From positions 40,969 to 104,968 of the forward strand of contig NZ_JBEYYO010000021.1 in the NCBI RefSeq assembly GCF_040645615.1: a stretch of 64,000 nt of DNA. Direction: 5' to 3'. The stretch's first letter is position 1. Each line of letters begins with the position of its first letter. The stretch comes from Glycomyces sp040645615 (GTDB lineage Bacteria > Actinomycetota > Actinomycetes > Mycobacteriales > Micromonosporaceae). The notes below the pieces were generated by a model, which had not been told where the DNA came from, searched no databases, and worked only from the letters and a program-made list of their open reading frames with translations. This document shows positions 43,964 through 52,619 of the stretch, one piece after another. Made by a program: the position numbers and the translations under genes.

Positions 43964-44329
43964 ATGTTCGATGACGGCACGCCGATCTACCGGCAGATCG
44001 CCGACCAGATCAAAGCCGAGATCATGAACGGCTCGCTCGAACCGGGAGGCAAGGTCATGTCGACCAATCAGTACGCCGCGTTCTACCAGATCAACCCGGC
44101 CACGGCCCAGAAGGCGTTCCGCGAACTGGTCGACGAGGGCGTCCTCTACAAGCAGCGCGGCGTCGGCATGTTCGTCGCCGACGACGCCCGCGAGCGCCTC
44201 GCCGCCGACTTCCGCGAGCGGTTCTTCGAGACCGTCCTGGCCCCGCTGGTCCGCGAGGCCCGCCAGGCCGGCATCCCCCTGACCGACATCATCGACTACC
44301 TCCGAACGCAAGAAGGTGCCCTCCAATGA
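43964..44329 (+). CDS. GntR-family repressor, YtrA subfamily
   Basis: A 121-residue GntR regulator with the winged helix (PIYRQIADQIKAEIMNGSLE, NPATAQKAFRELVDEGVLYK, GVGMFVADDARE) and the short helical C-terminus of the YtrA group. These regulators usually control the ABC transporter genes next to them and respond to cell-envelope antibiotics. AAGGAGG lies four bases before the ATG. It overlaps the ATPase gene by four bases. Confidence 0.93.
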   Translation: MFDDGTPIYRQIADQIKAEIMNGSLEPGGKVMSTNQYAAFYQINPATAQKAFRELVDEGVLYKQRGVGMFVADDARERLAADFRERFFETVLAPLVREARQAGIPLTDIIDYLRTQEGALQ

Positions 44330-45201
44330 GCTTCGCCGTCAATCTCCGCGACGTGACCCTCCGCTACGGCGAGTCCGAAGCGCTCGCCGACGTCAACTTG
44401 ACCCTTGAGGCCGGGAAGATCTACGGCCTGCTCGGCCGCAACGGCGCGGGCAAGACCAGCCTGCTGAGTCTCCTGGCGGCCTTCCGGCGGCCCACCTCCG
44501 GTGAGGTCCTCGTCGGCGGTGAGCCGGTGTGGGAGAACGCCCCGATCGTCTCCCGCGTGGCCCTGGTTCGCGAGGGCGGCGACTTCGACGATTCCGACTC
44601 GGTCAAGTCCGCCATCTCCACCGGCGAGCTGCGCCCCAGCTTCGACGCCGCCTACGCCCTCAAGCTCGCCGACAAGTTCGAGCTGCCGCTGAAGAAGAAG
44701 GTCCGCGAGCTCTCGCGCGGCAAGCGCTCGGTGCTGGCCGCGATCACCGGCCTGGCCGCCCGCGCCGAGCTGACCATGTTCGACGAGGTCCACCTCGGCA
44801 TGGATGCGCCCACCCGGGACGCGTTCTACAAGGAGCTCCTCGCCGAGTACATGGACCGCCCCCACACCGTGGTCATGTCCACCCACCTCATCGACGAGGT
44901 CGCCAACTACCTTGAAGAGGTCGTCATCGTCGACCGCGGCCGCGTGCTCGTCCACGACGAGGTCGAGGCCTTCCAGGGCCGCGGGGCCACGCTCACCGGC
45001 CCGGCCGACAAGGTCGACGCGGTCGCCGCGGGGCTCGAAGTCCTCGCCGAGCAGCGCCTGGGCGGCACCAAGAGCGCCACTGTGGCCGCCCTCGACGGCG
45101 AGGTCCGCGCCCGAGCGGCCGACGCCGGACTGGAGATCGGCCCGGTCGGCCTCCAGGACCTCTTCATCCACCTGACCGACCCCGAACGCACCGGAGCCTG
45201 A
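44326..45201 (+). CDS. ABC transporter ATP-binding protein with degenerate motifs
   Basis: A 291-residue ABC ATPase. Walker A GLLGRNGAGKTSLLSLL is intact (residues 37-44). The signature reads ELSRGKRSVLAAI in place of LSGGQ, and Walker B reads LTMFDEVHLGMDAPTRD in place of LLLDEP, though the Glu is kept; H-loop VVMSTHLIDEVANY is present. The C-terminal 70 residues are an extra domain. Similar degeneracy occurs in YtrB-type ATPases. It is followed after two bases by the first permease gene. Confidence 0.92.
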   Translation: MSFAVNLRDVTLRYGESEALADVNLTLEAGKIYGLLGRNGAGKTSLLSLLAAFRRPTSGEVLVGGEPVWENAPIVSRVALVREGGDFDDSDSVKSAISTGELRPSFDAAYALKLADKFELPLKKKVRELSRGKRSVLAAITGLAARAELTMFDEVHLGMDAPTRDAFYKELLAEYMDRPHTVVMSTHLIDEVANYLEEVVIVDRGRVLVHDEVEAFQGRGATLTGPADKVDAVAAGLEVLAEQRLGGTKSATVAALDGEVRARAADAGLEIGPVGLQDLFIHLTDPERTGA

Positions 45202-45203
45202 TC

Positions 45204-45947
45204 ATGTCCGAACTGACCCTCACCAACCGGCGCTTCGCCCTCGGGGTCGGCATCTTTACCGACTGCCTGAAGTACTTCGCGTGGTGGATCGTCGCGGGCG
45301 TCATCGCCGCCATCGCCATCCCGCTCATCGTCGGCCAGTGGGCCGACGTGAACATGTCCGGCTGGTACCACGCGGGGAACGTGGCGAAGATCTGGACCGC
45401 GATCCTCGCGGGCGGATTCCTGTACTCGCTGATGCCCACCCTGGTCGCCGTCGGCGTCACCCGCCGCGAGATCGCCGGCGCGATGGGCGTGTTCGGCCTG
45501 CTGTGGGTTCTCGCGTTCGCGCTGCTCACGCTGGCCGGGTTCCTCGCCGAGCACACCTATTACGACCTGCTCGGCTGGAGCCAGGGCATCGACCAAGAGA
45601 CCCCGATGCCGCTGGAGACCTACGGCGAGGTCTTCGCGTTCATCCTGCCCTACCCCCTGACGTACGCCGTGTACTTCACCGGCGGCGCCCTGATCGGCGC
45701 GGGGGCCTACCACTCCGACGCGGGCTGGTTCATGTTCATCCCGGTCATCCCGGTCGGTCTCGCCCTGGACGACCTGCTCTCGAAGGTCGACCCGTGGGGC
45801 CCGGGCTGGCTCGTCCACTTCGTCACCGGCAGGGCCGAGTTCAGCCCCTGGGTCGCCGCGGCCGTGGCCGTCGCCGTCCTCGCCTTCGGCGTCTGGGCCA
45901 CTCGCCGCCTCATCGTCAACTCGCCGATCCGCGGGAAGGCGGCGTGA
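45204..45947 (+). CDS. ABC-type membrane subunit 1 (six-helix, unknown substrate)
   Basis: 247 residues with six hydrophobic helices. It starts with LTNRRFALGVGIF and has the shared segment VGVTRREIAGAMGVFGLLWV followed by LLTLAGFLAEHTYY. The two downstream genes show the same plan, so the three are paralogues. It is coupled to the ATPase gene by a two-base gap. No known exporter family name is evident; ABC-2-like by context. Confidence 0.82.
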   Translation: MSELTLTNRRFALGVGIFTDCLKYFAWWIVAGVIAAIAIPLIVGQWADVNMSGWYHAGNVAKIWTAILAGGFLYSLMPTLVAVGVTRREIAGAMGVFGLLWVLAFALLTLAGFLAEHTYYDLLGWSQGIDQETPMPLETYGEVFAFILPYPLTYAVYFTGGALIGAGAYHSDAGWFMFIPVIPVGLALDDLLSKVDPWGPGWLVHFVTGRAEFSPWVAAAVAVAVLAFGVWATRRLIVNSPIRGKAA

Positions 45948-45949
45948 CC

Positions 45950-46618
45950 ATGAACGACCGACTCGCCTCTCGCCGCTACCGGCTCGGCCTGAGCCTCTTC
46001 CGCGGCTCGGTGCTGTGGCTGCGCTGGAGCCTCCTGTTGTGGGTGGTGGCCACCCCGATCCTCTCGGTGGCCCTGTCGAACGTGTTCGAGGTCGGGCTGT
46101 GGACCATCACCGCCTCGATCTTCCAGTGGTTCGTGGCCGTCACGGCCGGGTTCTGGATCTACCAGAACCTCCCGGCCAGCATCGCCCGCGGCATCACCCG
46201 CCGCGAGCTCACCGTCGCCTACCTCGTGTTCGGCGCGCTCACCACGGTGGGGACGGCGGCGCTCGTCACCGCCGGGTTCGCCGCCGAGCACGCGCTCCTC
46301 GCCTGGTTCGCCGAACCGTTCGGCACCTGGGGCGAGGCCCTCGGCCAAGGCGCCCGCTACCTGCTGATCACGCCCATCTACTTCTTCACAGGCACGTTCA
46401 TCGGCGCGGCCGCCGCCCGCTTCGCGGGCCGGGCCTGGTTCACGATCGCGGTGCTCCTGGGCACCGGCCTCCACTACACGGGCCTGCTCGCCCTGGAGTT
46501 CCGCGACCTCGGATCGGGCGGCGTCGCCGCCTGGATCGCGATCGCCCTCGCCGTGGCCGCCGTGCTCGTGACCGCCTCAGTGCTCACCTTGCGATCCGCG
46601 CCCGTCGCGGCGAAATGA
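45950..46618 (+). CDS. ABC-type membrane subunit 2
   Basis: 222 residues, six hydrophobic helices; MNDRLASRRYRLGLSLFRGS at the N-terminus, then ARGITRRELTVAYLVFGALT and TAGFAAEHALLAWF, matching subunit 1 in order. ATG 45950 makes the N-terminus align with its paralogues; GTG 45944, overlapping the previous stop, is possible. Confidence 0.8.
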   Translation: MNDRLASRRYRLGLSLFRGSVLWLRWSLLLWVVATPILSVALSNVFEVGLWTITASIFQWFVAVTAGFWIYQNLPASIARGITRRELTVAYLVFGALTTVGTAALVTAGFAAEHALLAWFAEPFGTWGEALGQGARYLLITPIYFFTGTFIGAAAARFAGRAWFTIAVLLGTGLHYTGLLALEFRDLGSGGVAAWIAIALAVAAVLVTASVLTLRSAPVAAK

Positions 46619-46626
46619 GGCCCGCC

Positions 46627-47340
46627 ATGACCGCCCTGCTCACCCAGCGCAAGTACCGCCTCGCGGCCCGGCTCGCGAACGACACCGCCCGCACCTTCGG
46701 GCTCTGGCTCACCGCCGCCTTCGCCGTCCTGCTCGTCGGCTCGCTGGTCTACCGCGCCGTCACCGGCGAGTACGCGCAGGTGGCCCAATGGGCGATCCTG
46801 GCGATCCCACTGGTCATGGCCGGTGCCGCGTGGTTCCATCTCGTGAAGGGCCAGCCGAGGGCGATCGCCAACGGCCTCACCCGAAAGGAGTTCATTACCG
46901 CGTTCGCGCTGTACGGCGCGGTCACCGTGGCCACGGCCGCGCTGCTCACCCACCTCGGTATCGCCGTCATCGGCCTGTTCGCCACCTACAAAGGCGCCGA
47001 GCACGGCTTCAGCTTCTACGGCACCGGCTGGCTCGACTCCTTCGCCAGGCCCGCCCTGTGGTTCGCGATCGGTGCCGCGGCCGGAGCGGCCATGCTCCGC
47101 TTCGGCACCGGCCTCCTCGGCGCGTTCCTCGCAGGGCTGATCGCCGCCGCCGGCCTCTACCGGTCCGTGGCGATCTCCCTCGTCGTCAACGCCGACGGCG
47201 AATCCGGCACCCTCGTCGAGGTTCCCGTCGCGATGAACTCGACCTCCATGGCCTGGGTCGACCTGGCCCTGACCGCCGCCTTCGCCCTTCTTGCCCTCGC
47301 TCTGCTCGCCCGGGCCCCGATGCGACCCAAGCCGGCCTGA
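46627..47340 (+). CDS. ABC-type membrane subunit 3
   Basis: 237 residues, six helices; MTALLTQRKYRLAARLANDT, then ANGLTRKEFITAFALYGAVT and LLTHLGIAVIG, again parallel to subunits 1 and 2. An in-frame ATG at 46615 overlaps the upstream stop (ATGA) and would add four residues. It is the last clear member of the GntR-ABC cassette. Confidence 0.8.
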   Translation: MTALLTQRKYRLAARLANDTARTFGLWLTAAFAVLLVGSLVYRAVTGEYAQVAQWAILAIPLVMAGAAWFHLVKGQPRAIANGLTRKEFITAFALYGAVTVATAALLTHLGIAVIGLFATYKGAEHGFSFYGTGWLDSFARPALWFAIGAAAGAAMLRFGTGLLGAFLAGLIAAAGLYRSVAISLVVNADGESGTLVEVPVAMNSTSMAWVDLALTAAFALLALALLARAPMRPKPA

Positions 47341-47343
47341 GCC

Positions 47344-47628
47344 ATGGGCCTCATCGGAGCGCAGGTGCCCTTCCCTCTTCTGGTGCTGGCCGCCTGCATC
47401 GCGGCGGGCATGGTGGCCGGGCTCCTGCTCACCACCGGCCCCGCGCCCGCGCGCCGCACGGCCCGCACCACACCCTCCGGCGACCCCTCACGGGAAGCGT
47501 GCGGCGAGTGGGACACTGGAGGACGGCCAGTTCACGCTTCGGAAGGTCAGCACATTGTCGATCCAGCCCATCCGCATCTTCGGCGACCCGGTCCTGCGCA
47601 CGGCCGCCGAAGACGTCGACACCTTTGA
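47344..47628 (+). CDS. Possible small membrane protein
   Basis: The frame begins three bases after the third permease and encodes one hydrophobic helix (FPLLVLAACIAAGMVAGLLL) with GC-rich third positions for about 50 codons. Coding bias is then lost, and its 3' end overlaps def in another frame. It could be a short single-pass protein of the cassette or only the def promoter region. Confidence 0.3.
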   Translation: MGLIGAQVPFPLLVLAACIAAGMVAGLLLTTGPAPARRTARTTPSGDPSREACGEWDTGGRPVHASEGQHIVDPAHPHLRRPGPAHGRRRRRHL

Positions 47629-48106
47629 CAAGGAACTGCGCGGCCTCGTGAAAGACCTGCTCGACACCATGCGCGACGAAGGCGGCGCCGGGCTGGCCGC
47701 CCCGCAGCTGGGCGTCTCCAAGCGGGTCTTCTCCTTCGACGTCGACGACGTCGTCGGCCACATCGTCAACCCGGTCCTCGAATTCCCCGACGAGGAGGAG
47801 CAGGACGGCCCCGAAGGGTGCCTGTCCCTCCCCGGGCTCTACTTCGACACCGTCCGCCGCCAGAACGTGGTCGCCAAGGGCTTCAACGAATACGGCGACC
47901 CCCTCCAGATCGTCGGCACCGGCCTCATGGCCCGCTGCCTCCAGCACGAGACCGACCACCTCGACGGCATCATCTTCATCGACCGCCTCGACGCGGACCG
48001 CCGCAAAGCCGCGCTCACCGAGATCCAGGCCCAGGACTGGTACAACGAAGACGTGAAGGTGAAGGTCACCCCCCACGACGCCAAAGGCGTGTTCTTCAAG
48101 TCCTAG
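47555..48106 (+). CDS. def: Peptide deformylase 1
   Basis: A 183-residue metal deformylase acting on nascent N-formyl-Met. The three motifs are GGAGLAAPQLGVS, DGPEGCLSLPG and QHETDHLDGIIFIDR. TTG 47555 gives MSIQPIRIFGDPVLR, aligning with def2 which starts MSIQPVRLHGDPVLR; GGAAGG lies eight bases upstream. First of two deformylase genes in tandem upstream of fmt. Confidence 0.94.
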   Translation: MSIQPIRIFGDPVLRTAAEDVDTFDKELRGLVKDLLDTMRDEGGAGLAAPQLGVSKRVFSFDVDDVVGHIVNPVLEFPDEEEQDGPEGCLSLPGLYFDTVRRQNVVAKGFNEYGDPLQIVGTGLMARCLQHETDHLDGIIFIDRLDADRRKAALTEIQAQDWYNEDVKVKVTPHDAKGVFFKS

Positions 48107-48123
48107 GCAGCGAAAGGCTCCAC

Positions 48124-48684
48124 GTGTCCATCCAGCCAGTCCGCCTGCACGGCGACCCGGTGCTGCGCAGCAAATCCGAACCGGTCACCGCGTTCGACCG
48201 CTCCCTGCGCCGCCTCGTCGAGGACCTCCACGACACCCTCGACGACCAGCGCGGCGCAGGCCTGGCCGCGCCCCAGATCGGCGTCAACCTCCGCGTCTTC
48301 GTCTACGACCTCGAAGGCCGCCGCGGCCACATGGTCAACCCCGTCGTCCGCACCATCGGCGACCAGACCCAGGACCGCGAACTCGAAGGCTGCCTCTCGC
48401 TGCCCGGCGGCCTCTACTACCGCCGCGTGCGGCACCTCAAAGCCGTCGCCAGCGGCTTCGACGTCGACGGCCGCCCGATCGAGGTCCGCGGCAACGGCTT
48501 CATGGCCCGCTGCCTCCAGCACGAGGCCGACCACCTCGACGGCGAGCTGTTCATCGACGGCCTCGACCCCGACACCCGCCGGGCCTTCGAAGCCGACCTG
48601 CGCCGCCAGAGCTGGCACCAGGCCGAACAGACCAGCGTCCCTGCCGGTCGCAGCGAACTCGGAGGGGTGTTCTTCAAACGATGA
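48124..48684 (+). CDS. def: Peptide deformylase 2
   Basis: A 186-residue paralogue of the preceding gene, with RGAGLAAPQIGVN, LEGCLSLPGGLYY and QHEADHLDGELFIDG. GTG 48124 follows GAAAGG. It ends ...GGVFFKR like the first copy (GVFFKS). Overlaps fmt by four bases. Tandem copies may differ in substrate or inhibitor sensitivity. Confidence 0.95.
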   Translation: MSIQPVRLHGDPVLRSKSEPVTAFDRSLRRLVEDLHDTLDDQRGAGLAAPQIGVNLRVFVYDLEGRRGHMVNPVVRTIGDQTQDRELEGCLSLPGGLYYRRVRHLKAVASGFDVDGRPIEVRGNGFMARCLQHEADHLDGELFIDGLDPDTRRAFEADLRRQSWHQAEQTSVPAGRSELGGVFFKR

Positions 48685-49604
48685 GGCTGCTCTTCGCAGG
48701 AACCCCGGAGGTCGCGCTGCCGACCCTCGCGGCCCTCCACGACTCCCGCCACGAGATCGTCGCCGTCCTCACCAGGCCCGACGCCCGCACCGGACGCGGC
48801 CGCAAGGTCTCCCGCTCGCCCGTCGCCGCCTGGGCCGACGAGCACGGCGTCGAAGTCCTCACCCCCGCCAAACCGCGCGAACCCGAATTCCTCGAACGCC
48901 TGCGCGACCTCGACGTCGACCTCGTGCCCGTCGTGGCCTACGGCGCGCTCGTCCCGCCCGCGGCCCTGGAGATCCCGCGCCTGGGCTGGATCAACCTGCA
49001 CTTCTCGCTCCTGCCCGCCTGGCGCGGCGCCGCCCCCGTCCAGCACGCCGTGCTCGCCGGGGACGAGATGACCGGCGCGTGCGTCTTCCAGCTCGAATCG
49101 GGCCTGGACACCGGCCCGGTCTACGGCCGACTCACCGAGCCCATCGACCCCGCCGACACTTCCGGCGATCTCCTCGACCGCCTCGCGGTCGCCGGGGCCC
49201 GCCTCACCGCCGACGTGGTCGACGCCCTCGACATCGGCGCCCTCGTCGGCGAACCGCAACCCGACGACGGCGTCTCCTACGCCTCCAAGATCACCGTCGA
49301 CGACGCCCGCGTCCGCTGGAGCGACCCGGCCTTCGCCGTCGACCGGCGCATCCGCGCCGTCACCCCCGCCCCCGGAGCCTGGACCGAATTCGAAGGCCAG
49401 CGCCTGCACCTGGGCCCGGTCACGGTCGACCCCGACGGGCCCGCGCTCGCCCCCGGCGAGGTCGCCCTCGCCAAGCGAAGCGTCCACGTCGGCACCGCCA
49501 CCGACCCCGTCCGCCTCGACCGGGTCAAACCCGCCGGGAAGCAGCTCATGGACGCCGCCGCCTGGGGCCGCGGCCTCCAGACCGAGAATCCGAGGTTCGC
49601 ATGA
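48681..49604 (+). CDS. fmt: Methionyl-tRNA formyltransferase
   Basis: A 307-residue formyltransferase. Catalytic Asn-His region INLHFSLLPAWRGAAPVQHA with the SLLP motif, and FQLESGLDTGPVYG; the C-terminal OB-like domain follows 205. ATGA overlap with def2 and with rsmB indicates a tightly coupled operon for initiator tRNA formylation and removal of the formyl group. Confidence 0.96.
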   Translation: MRLLFAGTPEVALPTLAALHDSRHEIVAVLTRPDARTGRGRKVSRSPVAAWADEHGVEVLTPAKPREPEFLERLRDLDVDLVPVVAYGALVPPAALEIPRLGWINLHFSLLPAWRGAAPVQHAVLAGDEMTGACVFQLESGLDTGPVYGRLTEPIDPADTSGDLLDRLAVAGARLTADVVDALDIGALVGEPQPDDGVSYASKITVDDARVRWSDPAFAVDRRIRAVTPAPGAWTEFEGQRLHLGPVTVDPDGPALAPGEVALAKRSVHVGTATDPVRLDRVKPAGKQLMDAAAWGRGLQTENPRFA

Positions 49605-50989
49605 GCGACAACCGAAACCGCTCCCGAGGCAAGCGCCCCCGCGACGAAGGCGAACGCGCCCGCCCGCACGTGAACCCGCGCCGCGTGGCCTTCGACGCGA
49701 TCAGCGCCGTCACCGCCGACAACGCCTACGCCAACCTCGTGCTCCCGCGCATGCTCGCCGAGACCGACAACACCGGCCGCGACGCCGCGCTCGCCACCGA
49801 ACTCGCCTACGGCACGCTCCGCAGCCTCGGCACCCTCGAAGCGATCCTCGCCGCCGCCTCCGGCCGCGATGTGCGCGAACTCCAACAGGACCTCCTCGAC
49901 GCCCTCTGCCTGGGCGCCTACCAGCTGCTGTACATGCGCATCCCGCCGCACGCGGCCGTCGCCACCACCGTCAGCCTCGTCAAGGCCGCCGTGTCACCGC
50001 GCGTCTCAGGGCTCGCCAACGCCGTGCTCCGCAAGGTCGCCGCCAAGGACCTCGACCAGTGGTGCGACGAACTGGCCACCGGCGACCGCCTCGCCGACCT
50101 CGCACTGCGCCACGCGCATCCGAAGTGGATCGCCGCCGAGTTCGAAGCGGTCATCGGCCCCGACGAGCTCGCCGACGCGCTGGCCGCCGACAACGCGGCC
50201 CCGCCGGTCCACTTGTGCGCCAAGCCCGGCCGCATCACCAAGGGCGACCTCTCGCGCGAGACGCGCGGCGGCGAACACGGCCGCTGGTCGCCGTACGCGG
50301 TGTACCTGCCCGGCGGCGACCCGGGCAAGGTCCGCGCGGTCGCGGTGGGCCAGGCCCACGTCCAGGACGAGGGCTCCCAGCTCGTGGCGGTGCAACTCGC
50401 CGAGACGCCATTGGAGGGCCCGGACGCGGCCTGGGTCGACCTGTGCGCCGGCCCCGGCGGGAAGACCGGCCTGCTCGGGGCGATCGCGGCCGAGCGGGGC
50501 GCGCGATTGGACGCGGTGGAGATCCAGCCGCACCGCGCCGAACTGGTCGCCAAGGCCGCCAAGGGACTTCCGGTGAAGGTCCACACCGGCGACGGCCGCG
50601 AGTTCGGCGAGGCGAACTCGGCCGACCGGGTCCTGGTGGACGCGCCGTGCTCAGGGCTCGGCGCGCTGCGCCGCCGCCCCGAAGCGCGCTGGCGCAAGCA
50701 ACGGGGGGACATCGACGACCTGGTGCCGCTGCAACGCGAGCTGCTCGCGTCGGGTCTGCGTCTGGCCAGGCCCGGCGGGATCGTGGCCTACGTGACCTGC
50801 TCGCCGGTCACGGCCGAGACCGAGGAGGTCGTGGCCGAGGTCCTCAAGGCCGGGGGAGCGGAGCTCGTCCGCGCCGACTGGCTCACCGCCCGCGTCCCCG
50901 ATGCCGAGCGCGGCGAGTTCGCGCAGCTGTGGCCCCACCGCCACGGCACGGACGCGATGTTCCTGGCGCTGCTGCGCAAGACCGCGTAA
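49601..50989 (+). CDS. rsmB: 16S rRNA (cytosine-5) methyltransferase RsmB/Fmu
   Basis: A 462-residue methyltransferase for 16S C967. The N-terminal NusB-like RNA-binding domain (PRRVAFDAISAVTADNAYAN) precedes a SAM-binding Rossmann fold: VDLCAGPGGKTGLLGAIAAE, VDAPCSGLGALRRRPE with the release Cys, and VAYVTCSPVTAETEEV with the catalytic Cys. Coupled to fmt by four bases, the usual fmt-rsmB-rpe order in actinobacteria. Confidence 0.95.
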   Translation: MSDNRNRSRGKRPRDEGERARPHVNPRRVAFDAISAVTADNAYANLVLPRMLAETDNTGRDAALATELAYGTLRSLGTLEAILAAASGRDVRELQQDLLDALCLGAYQLLYMRIPPHAAVATTVSLVKAAVSPRVSGLANAVLRKVAAKDLDQWCDELATGDRLADLALRHAHPKWIAAEFEAVIGPDELADALAADNAAPPVHLCAKPGRITKGDLSRETRGGEHGRWSPYAVYLPGGDPGKVRAVAVGQAHVQDEGSQLVAVQLAETPLEGPDAAWVDLCAGPGGKTGLLGAIAAERGARLDAVEIQPHRAELVAKAAKGLPVKVHTGDGREFGEANSADRVLVDAPCSGLGALRRRPEARWRKQRGDIDDLVPLQRELLASGLRLARPGGIVAYVTCSPVTAETEEVVAEVLKAGGAELVRADWLTARVPDAERGEFAQLWPHRHGTDAMFLALLRKTA

Positions 50990-51090
50990 GCGGTAACACT
51001 CCTGCTCGCCCGCGCCAGGGCCGGTCCGTGGCGCGGGCTTCGCGCTGCCCCGCGTCCTTTTGCCGGGTGTGGTCGCTTAAGTCACCGCTT

Positions 51091-51128
51091 CGGGAGCGCT
51101 ACCATTCATCGACAAGAGTAAATATAAT
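51091..51128 (+). promoter_or_regulatory. GH6 promoter with CebR-like LacI-family operator
   Basis: CGGGAGCGCTACCA (51091-51104) matches the CebR consensus TGGGAGCGCTCCCA at 12 of 14 bases and the GH9 site at 12 of 14. A consensus -10 TATAAT lies at 51123-51128; the -35 (TACCAT, 51100-51105) overlaps the operator, so bound repressor would block polymerase. AGGAG precedes the ATG by five bases. Confidence 0.72.
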
Positions 51129-51159
51129 CCCCGGGTTACCGGCAAACCTAGGAGCAATC

Positions 51160-52491
51160 ATGAATCGAAGGCAGAGGCTCGCGGCCATCGTCGCGGGCGC
51201 CGCCACGGCGGTCGCGACCGCCCTGAGCGCGGGCTTCCTGTTGAGCCCGGGCGCGGGCGCGCAGGACGCGGCGCAGTCGCAGGCGCTGTGGACGAACCCC
51301 GACACGCAGGCGGCCCGCTGGGTCAGCCTCAACCCCGGCGACTCGCGCGCGGCCGTGATCGACGAGCGCATCGCCCAGACCCCGGCGGGCAACTGGTTCA
51401 CCCAGCACAACCCGTCCACGATCCAGGGCCAGGTGGCCGAGGTGGTCGCCGCCGCGGCCGCCGACAACGCCGCCCCGATCCTCGTCGTCTACAACATCCC
51501 CAACCGCGACTGCGGCGGGCACTCCGGCGGCGGCGCGCCCTCCCACCAGGCCTACCGCGAGTGGGTCGACGCGTTCGCGGCCGGGCTCTCCGGTCCGGCC
51601 TACATCGTCCTCGAACCGGACACGCTCCCGCACAACTGCTCGAACGAGACCGAGCGCCAGGAGATCAACCAGTCCCTGACGCACGCGGTGCAGGCCATCA
51701 AGAACGCCGACTCGCAGGCCAAGGTCTACATCGACATCGGCCACTCGGCCTGGCTCGCCCCGGCCACGGCGGCCCAGCGCCTCCAGGACGCGGGCGTCCA
51801 GTACGCCGACGGCTTCGCGCTCAACACCTCGAACTACCGCACCAGCGAGGAGTCCGCCGGGTACGCCCAGCAGATCCAGGGCATCATCGGCTCGGACAAG
51901 CGCGCGGTCATCGACACCAGCCGCAACGGCAACGGCCCCTTGGGCTCTGAGTGGTGCGACCCCGAGGGCCGCGCGATCGGCAACTACCCGACCACCTCGA
52001 CCGGCAACAGCGCCGTCGACGCCTACCTGTGGGTCAAGCTCCCCGGCGAGGCCGACGGCTGCGCCGGTTCGGCCGGGCAGTTCATCGCCGACCTCGCCTA
52101 CCAGCTCGCGACCGCCGCCGGTTCGGACTGGCCCGGCCAGGTCGACCCGACCGACCCGCCGAGCGAGGACCCGTCCGAGGACCCCACGACCGGCGGCCCG
52201 TCCGATTCGGACTGCACCGTCACGGTCGAGCCGGTCAGCGACTGGGGCTCGGGCTGGCAGGGCAAGGTCTCGATGACCTCGACCGAACCGGTCAACGGCT
52301 GGAACCTCTCCTGGACCTGGCCCGGCTCCCAATCGATCGAGAGCAGCTGGAACGTGCAGCTGACCTCCTCGGGCGCCAACGTCACGGCCTCTGACGTGGG
52401 TTGGAACGGGACGATCTCGGCAGGCCAGTCGCAAGAGTTGTTCGGCTTCGTGGCCTCCGGCCCGGCGGTCGAACTGGAATTCGCCTGCTGA
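51160..52491 (+). CDS. Secreted GH6 endoglucanase with CBM2
   Basis: A 443-residue exported cellulase. Signal peptide to about residue 34 (LSPGAGAQDA). The GH6 domain (40-330) has YNIPNRDCGGHSGGGA with Asp117 and IVLEPDTLPHNC with the probable acid Asp154, then FALNTSNYRTSEE and WVKLPGEADGC. An Asp/Pro/Glu-rich linker (DPTDPPSEDPSEDPTTGG) leads to a C-terminal CBM2 (about 350-443, WGSGWQGKVSMTS, GWNLSWTWPG). It interrupts the rsmB-rpe housekeeping order and has its own promoter and operator, pointing to a later insertion. Confidence 0.95.
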   Translation: MNRRQRLAAIVAGAATAVATALSAGFLLSPGAGAQDAAQSQALWTNPDTQAARWVSLNPGDSRAAVIDERIAQTPAGNWFTQHNPSTIQGQVAEVVAAAAADNAAPILVVYNIPNRDCGGHSGGGAPSHQAYREWVDAFAAGLSGPAYIVLEPDTLPHNCSNETERQEINQSLTHAVQAIKNADSQAKVYIDIGHSAWLAPATAAQRLQDAGVQYADGFALNTSNYRTSEESAGYAQQIQGIIGSDKRAVIDTSRNGNGPLGSEWCDPEGRAIGNYPTTSTGNSAVDAYLWVKLPGEADGCAGSAGQFIADLAYQLATAAGSDWPGQVDPTDPPSEDPSEDPTTGGPSDSDCTVTVEPVSDWGSGWQGKVSMTSTEPVNGWNLSWTWPGSQSIESSWNVQLTSSGANVTASDVGWNGTISAGQSQELFGFVASGPAVELEFAC

Positions 52492-52518
52492 TCCGAGATC
52501 ACTACGGACACTTAGCGC

Positions 52519-52571
52519 CCGGTGTGAGGGCGAATGGGCCGGATTCGACTCCGCACCGGCCCTCACACCGG
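52519..52571 (+). terminator. GH6 terminator
   Basis: CCGGTGTGAGGGC (52519-52531) pairs perfectly with GCCCTCACACCGG (52559-52571), 13 bp, with a 27-base loop. Confidence 0.65.
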
Positions 52572-52619
52572 ACCCAGGTGTCCGGCCTGCGTCGCGGTGA
52601 AGCGACCTACACTGTCCGT

